64,000 nucleotides of DNA from Mimachlamys varia (GCA_947623455.1 OX392532.1:3658001-3722000), one strand, 5' to 3'. Shown: positions 1-13,631, numbered from the stretch's first letter. The notes: generated by a model from the sequence alone, not told the origin. Made by a program: numbers and translations.

Positions 1-1040
1 ACTTTAAAATTCCGAAAATATGCGACAATGATAGAGTCTTTAAACAAAAATTTTTTTTTTTTAAAAAATAGATATATATACAATTCATATATCTATTAAT
101 CTTGCTAGGTTTAGAATTATTAGAGTTTGTACATCGTCCTATATCGACACGTGCCATTAATTACAGGACCAGGTAGTTGTCGCCATCTGTTAATACTCTA
201 CATGTTGTATTAGGGGTTATCAGCCTTCCAGCTAACTCATGACGGTCGCGATAGTTCCGGAATTGTCACTAATAACACTAGCCCAATTTCGTCCCTCGCC
301 AAGCAAGGTCAGCTTTCAACACTAATCGACATAACATGTACAACAAATGTGTTTTAATTAAACCTCGCCACAGCTACGAATCACCTTTGGAAATTAAAAA
401 TCGGCAGTTGAAATAAGAAATTATTGACAACATCGGTTAATGTTGGTAGCTTACTAAAGACGTGTGAATTAATTATATTTTCTATTTTGGGATGAAGGAA
501 TCTAACAATGCTTTTAACTGCCGGCCTGGGTCCGTTATACTACCTCGAATCCGTAGATATTTAATGGATTTGGGTCATTAATCGTAAGACTGCAATGCTG
601 TGGGCGAATTCACTCTCGTAGCTTTATAACTTGTGTCGCTTTGAAGTCAATAAAATATTGTCAATACAATTAGAAGATTTATCAAATTAATTATGATTTG
701 CTGTTTATTGTGAGTGTGTTTACGACCGTGCCGATCATCGCTTATGAGGATACATATAGATTTACCATTACACCGGTTCGGTCTGGTTACAATGTACCAC
801 ACTGGGACCGGCGTCCCTAAGTTCTAGTGCTGGCGTTTTGGCTGATTGTGCAGTTTTAGATCATATCAATTTCCATATCTGTAATTGTGATTAAGCAGGT
901 TGACGTAGAACGTGTGTTCTCGGAGATGGATGACTGTTTAGAAAGTTATCTGCAGCCAACGTTTCAGATCGTCAAAGAAGATTTGTCATCATTTGCGAAT
1001 CGACACATTATAGTGCAGTTGTTCGTTGACGTCTGTCTGT
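1..1040. other. Unique non-coding DNA
   Basis: No gene, RNA or clear repeat is visible. The sequence is AT-rich with scattered stops in all frames. It leads directly into the 40 bp minisatellite. Confidence 0.5.
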
Positions 1041-1290
1041 GTAAACACTAATACATATCCCTACATACTGTGTACACTACGTAAACACTTATACATATCC
1101 CTACATACTGTATACACTAGGTAAACACTTATACATATCCCTACATACTGTGTACACTACGTAAACACTAATACATATCCCTACATACTGTGTACACTAC
1201 GTAAACACTTATACATATCCCTACATACTGTGTACACTACGTAAACACTAATACATATCCCTACATACTGTGTACACTACGTAAACACTA
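1041..1290. repeat. 40 bp minisatellite, left part
   Basis: About six tandem copies of a 40 bp unit containing the words acgtaaacac, tacatatccc and tacatactgtgtacact. The array is the left portion of one that resumes at 1857. The two parts are separated by an inserted inverted-repeat element. A near-identical run of units recurs around 2600-2843, showing that this block is part of a higher-order duplication. Confidence 0.95.
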
Positions 1291-1854
1291 TTCTCTCATG
1301 TCTAGGTGTGTAATACTGGCCTGTCTAGGGCAATACACATATGATCGCTGTGGTTGTATTACACCCCTACCCATGCAATACAGCCACTGCGTGACGTCAC
1401 AATGGCGCAACAATGTCGTGACGTCACGAGTTCGGTAAAATCTAATGCCGAAAAAAGAAAAATGGCAACGGGATGAAATTAAAACCTTTCACGATATTTT
1501 AACCGTGTACATTAGAAAGCTGTGATTATTTTTTCTGCGCAAACTAAGTTTGCAAATATGGGGTATGCTCGATCTCGCTGTCTCATTTGTTTTCGTCAAA
1601 AACATTCAAGGAAAAATTTGATATTTTCAAAATTGTGGCCAGTCAAAAGTATTTTCATGGTTTTTGAGCTTATTCGGGTAGTTGAAATGAGAGAAAAATA
1701 CTCTTTCATGACCAGAGGTGTAAGATAGGGAAATTCCACCCTCGGGATTTTCAAATTTGGCAAAACCCTCGGCAAAGCCTCGGGTTTTACCAAATTTGAA
1801 AACCCCTCGGGTGGAATTTCCCTATCTTACACCTCTGGTCATGAAAGAGTCTTA
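1291..1854. mobile_element. 564 bp MITE-like foldback element, TA target duplication
   Basis: A non-repetitive 564 bp block interrupts the 40 bp minisatellite. The left end (ttctctcatg, then ctaggtgtgtaata) is an imperfect inverted copy of the right end (acctctggtcatgaaagag). The right 151 bases (1700-1850) form a near-perfect palindrome centred near 1775. A TA dinucleotide flanks the block at 1289-1290 and 1855-1856. Removing the block plus one TA restores an array sequence that exists intact at about 2762-2870, so the boundaries are read from a paralogous empty site. The element carries two TGACGTCA palindromes (1392-1399, 1419-1426) and no transposase. Superfamily is uncertain; TA duplication fits Tc1/mariner-type mobilisation. 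Confidence 0.85.
1700..1850. repeat. 151 bp near-perfect palindrome
   Basis: The arms pair over about 60 bases each (ctctttcatgaccagaggtg against its complement), and the inner part (ggcaaaaccctcggc / gcctcgggttttacc) continues the pairing almost to the centre. It forms the right end of the inserted foldback element. Transcribed RNA would fold into a long hairpin. Confidence 0.9.
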
Positions 1855-1856
1855 TA

Positions 1857-3726
1857 ATACATATCCTACATACTGTGTACACTACGTAAACACTAATACA
1901 TATCCTACTTACTGTGTACACTACGTAAACACTAATACATATCCCTACATACTGTGTACACTACGTAAACACTAATACATATCCTACATACTGTGTACAC
2001 TACGTAAACACTAATACATATCCTACATACTGTGTACACTACGTAAACACTAATACATATCCCTACATACTGTGTACACTGTGTTAACACTAATACATAT
2101 CCCTACATACTGTGTACACTACGTAAACACTAATACATATCCCTACATACTGTGTACACTACGTAAACACTAATACATATCCCTACATACTGTGTACACT
2201 ACGTAAACACTTATACATATCCCTACATACTGTGTACACTACGTAAACACTTATACATATCCTACATACTGTGTACACTACGTAAACACTTATACATATC
2301 CTACATACTGTGTACACTACGTAAACACTTATACATATCCTACATACTGTGTACACTACGTAAACACTAATACATATCCCTACATACTGTGTACACTACG
2401 TTAACACTTATACATATCCCTACATACTGTGTACAGGACGTAAACACTAATACATATCCCTACATAATGTGTGTGTGTAAACACTTATACATATTCCTAC
2501 ATAATGTGTATATTACGTAAACACTAATACATATCCCTACATACTGTGTGTGTGTAAACACTTATACATATCCCTACATACTGTGTACACTACGTAAACA
2601 CTTATACATATCCCTACATACTGTATACACTAGGTAAACACTTATACATATCCCTACATACTGTGTACACTACGTAAACACTAATACATATCCCTACATA
2701 CTGTGTACACTACGTAAACACTTATACATATCCCTACATACTGTATACACTACGTAAACACTTATACATATCCCTACATACTGTGTACACTACGTAAACA
2801 CTAATACATATCCCTACATACTGTGTACACTACGTAAACACTAATACATATCCTACATACTGTGTACACTACGTAAACACTAATACATATCCTACTTACT
2901 GTGTACACTACGTAAACACTAATACATATCCCTACATACTGTGTACACTACGTAAACACTAATACATATCCTACATACTGTGTACACTACGTAAACACTA
3001 ATACATATCCTACATACTGTGTACACTACGTAAACACTAATACATATCCCTACATACTGTGTACACTGTGTTAACACTAATACATATCCCTACATACTGT
3101 GTACACTACGTAAACACTAATACATATCCCTACATACTGTGTACACTACGTAAACACTAATACATATCCCTACATACTGTGTACACTACGTAAACACTTA
3201 TACATATCCCTACATACTGTGTACACTACGTAAACACTTATACATATCCTACATACTGTGTACACTACGTAAACACTTATACATATCCTACATACTGTGT
3301 ACACTACGTAAACACTTATACATATCCTACATACTGTGTACACTACGTAAACACTAATACATATCCCTACATACTGTGTACACTACGTTAACACTTATAC
3401 ATATCCCTACATACTGTGTACAGGACGTAAACACTAATACATATCCCTACATAATGTGTGTGTGTAAACACTTATACATATTCCTACATAATGTGTATAT
3501 TACGTAAACACTAATACATATCCCTACATACTGTGTGTGTGTAAACACTTATACATATCCCTACATACTATGTACACTACGTAAACACTAATACATATCC
3601 ATACATACTGTGTGTGTGTAAACACTTATACATATTCCTACATACTGTGTATATTACGTAAACACTAATACATATTTCTTCATACTATGTACACTACGTA
3701 AACACTAGTTCATATCCTACATACAT
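1857..3726. repeat. 40 bp minisatellite, main part
   Basis: About 46 copies of the unit seen at 1041-1290. Some copies are 39 bp (one c fewer) and some carry a tgtgtgtgt variant. A higher-order period of 987 bp is visible: the variant string starting at 1857 (cctacatactg, cctacttactg, then the gtgttaacac, caggacg and tgtgtgtgt variants) recurs in the same order from 2844. The array decays into single-copy DNA after about 3700. Confidence 0.95.
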
Positions 3727-4567
3727 GTACAATGCTTAACTTTGGTACTTTAGAATGAACAATTTAGTTTCATACATGTACACTCATCTAACATGCATGA
3801 TCAAAAATAATATTCGAGGTTATCGATTATCAAAATCACTATACGTGTTTAAACACCCGAAAGCGCAAGTGCACATGAAATCATTATCAATATTGATATA
3901 ACTTACCTCCGCCGCCAAGCTGGCACGTAAGATCATAGCTGTTAATAGGACGTAGAGCACAGATGAAGTCTGTCAGAATACAAAGTATAGGACGTGTGAT
4001 TTCGTTCCTAAACCATCAAAAGACTGGTGTGTCAATTTCTATGAAGTGCCATACCCTGGACATAGTAAAAAAGTACACATAATTATGATAACGAATTCAC
4101 TCTGTTTAGAATGAATATTTTGGAAAGGACGAATTCATTTTGTTAAGAATGAATATTTAGGAGAGGAAACGTCTGGTCATTTTTCATTTTTTGTAGAATT
4201 TGTGTGTTACACTTATCAAACATTATGTAGAATTTGTGTGTTACACTTATCAAACATTATGTAGAATGTGTGTGTTACACTTATCAAACATTTGGCTTAT
4301 ATGGTTTAACGCCATGCTATGGTTGTCTGTGATAGAGTACAGTTTGCATGTTTAGCTTTTGCTTTCTTTCTATATATTTTGTTAATTGCTCGTTTTTACA
4401 AATGTTTGTCCCAGAAATAGCGCTACAGCGCTAACGTTACTTTGTTTATATATGCGACTTCAAATAAAGTTTCTTGCATCTTGTAGATGTTCGTTACATT
4501 AGTCGCATCTAACGATCACATTGATGCATGTAACAGGCCAACTGTTCAGGAATGGTCAGTGGTACCT
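3727..4567. other. Non-coding spacer with short direct repeats
   Basis: No gene is seen. It holds a two-copy direct repeat of about 42 bp (4089-4166, gaattcac/gaattcat followed by gaatgaatatt) and a three-copy 34 bp repeat (4192-4291). A 17-base word near 3940 (gctgttaataggacgta) is shared with a SINE-like tail near 24750, suggesting a SINE fragment around 3900-3955. Confidence 0.5.
4192..4291. repeat. 34 bp direct repeat, three copies
   Basis: Three adjacent copies of a 34 bp unit containing tgtagaatttgtgtgttaca and cttatcaaac. The third copy differs by one base (aatgtg for aatttg). A short minisatellite with little divergence, so probably recent. Confidence 0.9.
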
Positions 4568-6233
4568 GTTGTTCTGTATCCCAAGGTATCGACATACGAC
4601 GATACAATGTACCATCGGTCTCGTAAAAGAATACATCTATACGAAGGCTTGTTGTTGTATTGACATACGACGCTATCATCGGTCTCGTAAAAGAATACAT
4701 CTATACCAAGGCTTGTCGTTGTATTGACATACGACGCTATCATCGGTCTCGTAAAAGAATACATCTATATGAAGGCTTGTTGTTGTATCGACATACGACG
4801 CTACAATGTACCATCGGTCTCGTAAAAGAATACATCTATACCAAGGCTTGTTGTTGTATCGACATACGACGCTACCATCGGTCTCGTAAAAGAATACATC
4901 TATACGAAGGCTTGTTGTTGTATCGACATACGACGCTACAATGTACCATCGGTCTCGTAAAAGAATACATCTATACGAAGGCTTGTTGTTGTATCGACAT
5001 ACGACGCTACAATGTACCATCGGTCTCGTAAAAGAATACATCTATACCAAGGCTTGTTGTTGTATCGACGTACGACGCTATCATCGGTCTCGTAAAAGAT
5101 TACATCTATACCAAGGCTTGTTGTTGTATCGACATACGACGCTACCATCGGTCTCGTAAAAGAATACATCTATACCAAGGCTTGTTGTTGTATCGACATA
5201 CGACGCTACCATCGGTCTCGTAAAAGAATACATCTATACCAAGGCTTGTTGTTGTATCGACATACGACGCTACCATCGGTCTCGTAAAAGAATACATCTA
5301 TACCAAGGCTTGTTGTTGTATCGACATACGACGCTATCATCGGTCTCGTAAAAGAATACATCTATACCAAGGCTTGTTGTTGTATCGACATACGACGCTA
5401 TCATCGGTCTCGTAAAAGAATATACAATTGTATATATACCAAAGCTTGTTGTTGTATCGACATACGACGCTATCATCGGTCTCGTAAAAGAATACATCAA
5501 TACCAAGGCTTGTTGTTGTATCGACATACGACGATACAATGTACCATCGTTCTCGTAAAAGAATACATCTATACCAAGGCTTGTTTTTGTATCGACATAC
5601 GACGCTATCATCGTTCTCGTAAAAGAATACATCTATACGAAGGCTTGTTGTTGTATCGACATACGACGCTACAATGTACCATCGGTCTCGTAAAAGAATA
5701 CATCTATACCAAGGCTTGTTGTTGTATCGACGTACGACGCTATCATCGGTCTCGTAAAAGATTACATCTATACCAAGGCTTGTTGTTGTATCGACATACG
5801 ACGCTACCATCGGTCTCGTAAAAGAATACATCTATACCAAGGCTTGTTGTTGTATCGACATACGACGCTATCATCGGTCTCGTAAAAGATTACATCTATA
5901 CCAAGGCTTGTTGTTGTATCGACATACGACGCTATCATCGTTCTCGTAAAAGAATACATCTATACCAAGGCTTGTTGTTGTATCGACATACGACGCTACC
6001 ATCGGTCTCGTAAAAGATTACATCTATACCAAGGCTTGTTGTTGTATTGACATACGACGCTATCATCGGTCTCGTAAAAGAATATAAAATTGTATATATA
6101 CCAAGGCTTGTCGTTGTATCGACATACGACGCTGCCATCGGTCTCGTAAAAGAATACATCTATACGAAGGCTTGTTGTTGTATCGACATACGACGCTATC
6201 ATCGTTCTCGTAAAAGAATACATCTATACCAAG
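4568..6233. repeat. 64/70 bp minisatellite
   Basis: About 25 copies of a 64 bp unit containing catcggtctcgtaaaagaat, acatctataccaaggcttgt and atcgacatacgacgctac. A 70 bp variant inserts aatgta before the catcgg word. Two copies carry a longer tataaaattgtatatata variant (near 5420 and 6090). The unit has few stops in several frames, which explains the long spurious open frames on both strands. Confidence 0.95.
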
Positions 6234-7034
6234 CCCTGCTGCATGTTTACTTCCATAGTTTTTCGGGGAAATCTGTCCCTGGGGAAATTTTAGAGAATGT
6301 TAAGCTGTAACAAAACCTAAAGGTTGAGCAGAGCTACGATTGTGTTCATTCTAATATTACTGCCGGTTAAAGTATGGATTTCTCCCTGTTTGCATTGTAA
6401 TCCCACCCTGCCGGAAACAATTTCGAGCACGACATGTTTTCATTTACAGTTTCAATGTAACGCATTTTTCTGATCAGTTTTCTTTTCCTCACAGTTGAAC
6501 AAATATTGATTTTGTTTTCCTTTCAACATGAATGAGATATAATGTTAACAACTTACATGTATGTAACAGAATTACGCGTAACTTTGATCCGAGAGAGCTC
6601 TCACGTGGCTTCACCAGTAATAGAACACGAACTGAAAACACGTGTTCGTGCTGTATAATTTAGGGGTGATGAATTATTGCAATCAAACACACGCTAGGAA
6701 AGTGATCTATCATACTGAAATACATAGCAGGTAATAGGACATCCCAAGATATCTCCGGCTGATAGCACGTGTAACGGGGTAGTGTTCTAATCACATACCT
6801 GAGCTGTGATAAACACTACTAGTAAAACACCCACCGGGGATCCCCGTGTACTCCATGTAACTTAGTACATAGTGTACATTATAGGAATTACACCTGTTGG
6901 ATAATACCAACATCAAACGAGCGTGTAATTAAGGTTTTACAACCTAAACACAGGTCGCTGGAATATAATGTTTTTACTGGAATAATATTGCTTCGCACCA
7001 TTTTTGCAGATTATGTAACTGTGTGAGTTTCTGT
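6234..7034. other. Non-coding spacer
   Basis: No open frame, RNA or repeat structure that I can support. Confidence 0.4.
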
Positions 7035-7038
7035 TTAA

Positions 7039-7419
7039 AGGCCCAATATACGTAACTTTCGGCAAAACTTGAAGCGAAAATCAAGCTTAATAACTTATTA
7101 TATTTGTACATTTAGTTCGGATTAACTGATATAAGCAATATTCAAGATGAATTCTTTCGCGGTTACCGGTACAGCAGCAGTTGAAACTCGGTATTTGTAA
7201 TCATGCGTCCATTTCGAACCGTCTTCTACCTTCGGTTTGTTGTTGAAGTGGGCCCCACCTGAATTATTTTCAATTCTTTGGATTTTTTTTGTCAAGAGTT
7301 TCTTGTTAGTTACCGCTCAGGTTTACTTCGTGTTAGGCTTATTTTTGCATGGTAATCAACTGGATTTTTTTCAGAATTTTTCAGAATCACGAAAATTTCC
7401 CTGAAGGTATATTGGGCCT
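7039..7419. mobile_element. 381 bp piggyBac-type MITE with TTAA duplications
   Basis: The block begins AGGCCCAATATAC and ends with the exact inverted complement GTATATTGGGCCT. It is flanked on both sides by TTAA (7035-7038 and 7420-7423). Perfect 13 bp terminal inverted repeats with a TTAA duplication are the signature of piggyBac-superfamily insertions. The interior has no transposase open frame, so this is a non-autonomous element. Confidence 0.85.
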
Positions 7420-7423
7420 TTAA

Positions 7424-8002
7424 CCATTTTAATATAATGTTAAGCTATATCCGACGTTAAGGGCGCGGTATCCGAGTTGCTTAGGTGTCCGACTGTATAA
7501 ACTAGCTCCCTATCACTGGGACATCATTAACAAAACACAAAATTCAAATCAATGTACTTGTATAGCATATTTCATCTATATACGTTTAAGGGATAAATCA
7601 ATTTATTAATAAAATTCATTTCTTTTCTAACATTTCTAGAGATATAAGCGTTGTTTACAGAAAACAAAGTGTCCATCTATATGTGTTCTTGGATGTTAAC
7701 ATGTTTTGTCATCATTCAACAAAAAAGGATTAGAAACAAGTAACTCAAAAAACGACTTATCCAACTTATAAATATGTTCTTATATAAATTACATGACGAC
7801 AGTAACAAATATATCAATGTGTATACATATGGACAAAGAGAAAGGGAAGGAAAAGGAGGAACGATGAAGAAACAGAGAAGAATAAGAAAGAGATATGATA
7901 CAAAAGTTTTCAATTAGTAAACATACTACTGACATTTTGCTTTTTATTTACTTGTCATTTTTATTGTGAATATTCCCATTTCCTTCATCAGGTGATCCCA
8001 AA
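7424..8002. other. Non-coding spacer
   Basis: AT-rich sequence with no gene that I recognise. Confidence 0.4.
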
Positions 8003-10246
8003 GCCACCTAGTCACACAACCACCTAGACACACAGTCACCTAGTCACACAGCCACTTAGTCATACAGCCACCTAGTCACACAACCACCTAGACACACAGT
8101 CACCTAGTCACACACAGCCACCTAGTCACACACAGCCACCTAGTCACACAGCCACCTAGTCACACATAGCCACCTAGTCATACAGTCACCTAGTCATACA
8201 GGCACTTAGTCACACAGCCACCTAGTCACACAACTACCTAGACACACAGCCACCTAGTCACACAGCCACCTAGTCACACAGCCACCTAGTCACACAGCCA
8301 CCTAGACACACAGCCACCTAGACATACAGTCACCTAGTCACACGGCCACCTAGTCACACAGCCACCTAGACACACAGCCACCTAGACACACAGCCACCTA
8401 GACACACAGTCACCTAGTCACACAGCCACCTCGTCACACAGCCACTTAGTCACACAGCCACCTAGACACAGCCACCTAGACACACAGCCACCTAGACACA
8501 CAGCCACCTAGACACACAGCCACCTAGTCACACACAGCCACCTAGACACATAGCCACCTAGACACACAGCCACCTAGTCACACACAGCCACCTAGTCACA
8601 CAGCCACCTAGTCACACAACCACCTAGACACACAGCCACCTTATCACACACAGCCACCTAGTCACACAGCCACCTAGACACACAGCCACCTAGTCACACA
8701 ACTACCTAGACACACAGTCACCTAGACACACAGCCACCTAGTCACACAGCCACTTAGTCATACAGCCACCTAGTCACACAGCCACCTAGACACACAGCCA
8801 CCTAGACACACAGTCACCTAGACATACAATCACCTAGTCACACACAGCTACCTAGTCACACACAAACACCTAGTCACACACAACCACCTAGTCACACAAC
8901 CACCTAGTCACACACAGCCACCTAGAGACACAGCCACCTAGACACACAGTCACCTAGACACACACAAACACCTAGTCACACACAGCCACCTAGTCACGCA
9001 CAGCCACCTAGACACACAGTCACCTAGACACACAGCCACCTAGTCACACAACCACCTAGTCACACACAGCCACCTAGTCACACACAGCCACCTAGTCACG
9101 CACAGCCACCTAGACACACAGCCACCTAGTCACACAGCCACCTAGTCACACACAACCACCTAGTCACACACAGCCACCTAGTCACGCACAGCCACCTAGA
9201 CACACAGCCACCTAGTCACACAGCCACCTAGTCACACACAGCCACCTAGTCACACACAGCCACCTAGTCACACACAGCCACCTAGTCACACACAGCCACC
9301 TAGTCATACACAGCCACCTAGTCACACACAGCCACCTAGACACACAGCCACCTAGTCACACACAGCCACCTAGTCACACACAGCCACCTAGTCACACACA
9401 GCCACCTAGTCACACAGGCACTTAGTCACACAGCCACCTAGTCACACACAGCCACCTAGTCACACACAGCCACCTAGTCACACACAGCCACCTAGTCACA
9501 CACAGCCACCTAGTCACACACAGCCATCTAGTCACACACAGCCACCTAGACACACAGCCACCTAGTCACACAGGCACTTAGTCACACAGCCACCTAGTCA
9601 CACACAGCCACCTAGTCACACAGCCACCTAGACACACTGCCACCTAGACACACAACCAGCTAGACACACAGCCACCTAGTGACACAACCACCTAGACACA
9701 GACACCTAGTCACACAGCTACCTAGTCACATAGTCACCTAGTCACACAGTCATCTAGACACACAGCCACCTATACACAGAGCCACTTAGACACACAGCCA
9801 CCTAGTCACACAGTCACCTAGTCACACAGCCATCTAGACCCACAGCCACCTTGTAACACGACCACCTACTCCCACAGCCAACTAGTCACACAACAACCTA
9901 GTCATACAGTCGCCTAGTCATACAGCCATCTAGTCACACAGCCACCTTCACACAGCCACCTAGTCATACAGTCACCTAGTCATACAGCCATCTAGTCATA
10001 CAGCCATCTAGTCACACAGCCACCTAGTCATACAGCCACCTAGACACACAGTCACCTAGTCACACGACCACCTAGTCACACGACCACCTAGTCCCACAGC
10101 CACCTAGACACACAGTCACCTAATCACACAACCACCTAGACACACTGCCGACTAGTCACACAGCGATCTAGTCACACAGCCACCTAGTCACACACAGCCA
10201 CCTAGACACAGAGCCACCTAGTCACACTGCCACCTAGACACACAGC
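8003..10246. repeat. 16-18 bp minisatellite
   Basis: About 130 copies of a 16 bp unit (cacctagtcacacagc) with an 18 bp variant carrying an extra ca. The g/t alternation cctagt versus cctaga is interspersed throughout. Divergence rises toward the right edge (9640-10246), with substitutions such as catctag and actgcc. The left and middle parts are more homogeneous, as expected if array edges decay. Confidence 0.97.
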
Positions 10247-11046
10247 TAACACAATGTGCAGGTCGGTCGCTACATTGTCAAGCTGAAGAGGTTGTTTATG
10301 TGTAGGTGGACCTAATCAATACCGAGAATAAGCTGCTGCTTCCGGTACATATAACAAATATGTAAATGAGAGAACATGGCCCATCACCAGTGGTAACGAA
10401 CGTATCATTGTAGCCAGTAAGGGGCCTGGCTGTATGTCTATCAGTGTTTAGACCTCAATACAATATGAAAAAAATTGCGTGAAATCATTACGTGCAAATC
10501 ACAGACGATTAAACCCGTTTGGCATTTTCAGCTCTAACGTTTAAAAGATGACGATGCAATGTTATGCAGATTTTAATTAAGTGACTTGGACAGCCGGACA
10601 TTTATTTATAAAGGAGCATATCATAACAATAAAATTAAACCACGTGTCTTAAACGGCTGTATACTATAAATATATTGCTGTTATAGAACACCCACGTACA
10701 TTGTAGGGTAACGTGCCATGTATTACCAACATAAACGTTTATAGAATTAGCTCTATAATACAATTGCTTTTCAAAATCTTAACATATGATGGTTGTTAAA
10801 AGAGATATAATGAACAAATGCGCCTTCTTCTCCTATAATCTAATACATAATTTCAAAAGTTTCGCGCAAAGATCAGTCAAAAATGACATGGATATCTCCG
10901 ATCAGACAATAAAGACACCAAGGTCTCGGGTGATAAATGATGTGATATAACATCTTATGAATTGAAATAGACAAACAATACCCTCTATGTATCCGTGAGA
11001 TCTGTCATACGCAACAAAGATCAGGCATACTGGCACCTAAATAAAA
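10247..11046. other. Non-coding spacer
   Basis: No supported gene or repeat. It ends at the 3' boundary of a retroelement fragment on the minus strand. Confidence 0.4.
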
Positions 11047-11560
11047 CAATAAGAGAATCCATAATCCGTACTCCAAATCAATTAAAATAGAGGAAAATAT
11101 GAATAAACGAAATATTTACATGGAGAACCTCTTAAAAGTGCAAGAGAATACGACCATGTGTTCCGGAAAAATAAGTGTCTTCCGCTTCAACGACGACACC
11201 CGCCATGTAAACCTTGGTCACATCAAAGTTAACATCAAGTTCTCAAAATGAGATCCCAGTCATTGTCAATCACAACAAAGGTGCACACCAATGCGCAAAC
11301 AAAAAATACGTCCATTTTCATATCACACAAAGGTACAGAATATTTCTAAATGAGACCAAGACGGCGACAATAAAACTTACCCATAGCCTTCATCAACCAG
11401 CATCTTCCGAATCCCTGTGCTATAAGTTTGTTCGTCAGCAGCTGACAAATATAAAGAAAATCTCGATATTCAGAGCAAGCCCTTGAATAACGAATCAACT
11501 GTGAGAATAAATATTTTTTCGCAATCGGACATTTCCGTGACGTCGACAAAAATAAGTTTC
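11047..11560 (-). mobile_element. Retroelement fragment A (RT C-terminal part plus 3' tail)
   Basis: Reading the minus strand, about 11540 down to 11346 encodes a stretch like QLIRYSRACSEYRDF, then LLTNKLIAQGF and KFYCRRLGL, the conserved region following the RT catalytic core in this family. It continues into a non-coding 3' tail that ends near 11047 with the family-typical ggattctcttattg. Stops and frameshifts make it non-functional. The copy is 5'-truncated, as expected from target-primed reverse transcription. Related copies are at 13.6, 24.3, 25.4, 26.7, 37, 39, 41.5 and 51 kb. Confidence 0.8.
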
Positions 11561-11612
11561 ACGAGTGCAAGACACATTCGAACAGAGTTAATAAATTATG
11601 CAAATATATTGG

Positions 11613-12757
11613 AGCAATCACGTGTCACAAACTAAAGAACACTCACATATATATATATTAAAGGGCGTAAGTGTGAAAAACTAAAGAGCAATCACACATT
11701 TATATATTAAATGGAGTGTATGTAACAAACTCAAGAGCAATCACACATTTCTATATTATAGGGTGTAAGTGTAACAAACTAAAGAGCAATCACACATTTA
11801 TATATTAAAGGGAGTGTGTGTAACAAACTCAAGAGCAATCACACATTTCTATAGTATAGGGTGTAAGTGTAACAAACTAAAGAGCAATCACACATTTATA
11901 TATTAAAGGGAGTGTGTGTAACAAACTCAAGAGCCATCACACATTTATATATTAAAGGGAGAGTGTGCAACAAACTCAAGAGCCATCACACATTTATTTA
12001 TTAAAGGGAGGGTGTGTAACAAACTCAAGAGCAATCACACATTTATATATTTCAGAATGTAAGTGTAACAAACTAAAGAGCAATCACACATTTATATATT
12101 AAAGGGTGTAAGTATAACAAACTCAAGAGCAATCACACATTTCTATAGTATAGGGTGTAAGTGTAACAAACTAAAGAGCAATCACACATTTATATATTAA
12201 AGGGAGTGTGTGTAACAAACTCAAGAGCCATCACACATTTATATATTAAAGGGAGGGTGTGCAACAAACTCAAGAGCCATCACACATTTATTTATTAAAG
12301 GGAGGGTGTGTAACAAACTCAAGAGCAATCACACATTTATATATTTCAGAATGTAAGTGTAACAAACTAAAGAGCAATCACACATTTATATATTAAAGGG
12401 TGTAAGTATAACAAACTCAAGAGCCATCACACATTTATATATTTAAAGGAGGGTGTGTAACAAACTCAAGAGCCATCACACATTTATATATTAAAGGGTG
12501 GGTGTGTTACAAACTCAAGAGCAATCACACATTTCTATAGTATAGGGTGTAAGTGTAACAAACTAAAGAGCAATCACACATTTATATATTAAAGGGAGTG
12601 TGTGTAACAAACTCAAGAGCCATCACACATTTATATATTAAAGGGAGGGTGTGCAACAAACTCAAGAGCCATCACACATTTATATATTAAAGGGAGGGTG
12701 TGTAACAAACTCAAGAGCCACCACACATTTATATATGAAAGGTTGTATGTGCAAACA
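11613..12757. repeat. 49 bp minisatellite
   Basis: About 23 copies of a 49 bp unit containing cacacatttatatattaaag, gtaacaaactc and aagagcaat. Two unit classes alternate (ttctatagtatagggtgtaa versus ttaaagggagtgtgtg). A block beginning near 11847 is repeated from 12141, a higher-order period of 294 bp (six units). Confidence 0.95.
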
Positions 12758-13631
12758 TGTCCAGCACGAGTCACAGAGAAACACTCTAAACATAAGAATT
12801 GTTTTCTTATCGGATCGAGCAAATTAATCCTAATAGCCACGTATTCAATTAACAAGATTTATCCCCTCATACCTTGACCGAAATAGAACGCTATCCCTGA
12901 CATAATGACATACTGGTTACATTAAACGATCGGGTATACAGGTTTATGTTTCCACGGCCGGGCTGTCTGCGACATGCTTCAATGTCAGTAGTTGTTGTTC
13001 ATTCCTACTAAACAAAAACTGCAATTGAACAGAAGAGTGAGAGAGTATTTGGTATTTCATGGACTGTTTCCGATATGATGGACACGTATCTGTGATCTAA
13101 GCTCGGCCGTGATGTCGTCTTTACTGACGTCTCATATGAAATGCAACCGATCTTCAAAGACCAATATCTTTAAAATATCAAATTCGAATTATAATCGTGG
13201 CTATATTAGAAAGAGTGAGCCAATGAAATGGTGAGGACGCTTTAATTAATGAGTTTTGGTGCAGCTGATGGTAATTTATCTGCCATTCAATATACCATAA
13301 AGCGCAATGACGTCATCGACTCTCCCAGAGGATAGAAAATGGCAACATTAAGATCCAAGGTGAAGCAAAAACAATGTTAAGAGATCATAATTCTAAATCG
13401 CTGCCATTGTTCCGCTGATGGGGGTGTTCAGATAACGGTTACAGCCACGAAATGTTATTTTGCAAATTCAAAATTGAAATTTTAATTGAGGTTTTCTTGT
13501 CACAAAACTTTTGGATTCAAAATATATTTTTCGTAAAAAAGCCAAAATATTCGGTCTTAAAGATTTTAAGTATTTTTATATTAATTACCAAACAATAGGG
13601 AGACCCGTCGTGTTTGTTTTATTGTATACAT
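12758..13631. other. Non-coding spacer
   Basis: No gene or repeat structure that I can support. Confidence 0.4.

Noticed and set aside
4568..6233. Open frames of 70-164 codons on both strands
   Set aside because: They arise because the 64/70 bp unit has few stops; most begin mid-unit and translate the same repeat in different frames.
8003..10246. Could the regular short repeats be a CRISPR array?
   Set aside because: Units follow each other without unique spacers, no cas-like genes occur and the DNA is eukaryotic. It is an ordinary minisatellite.
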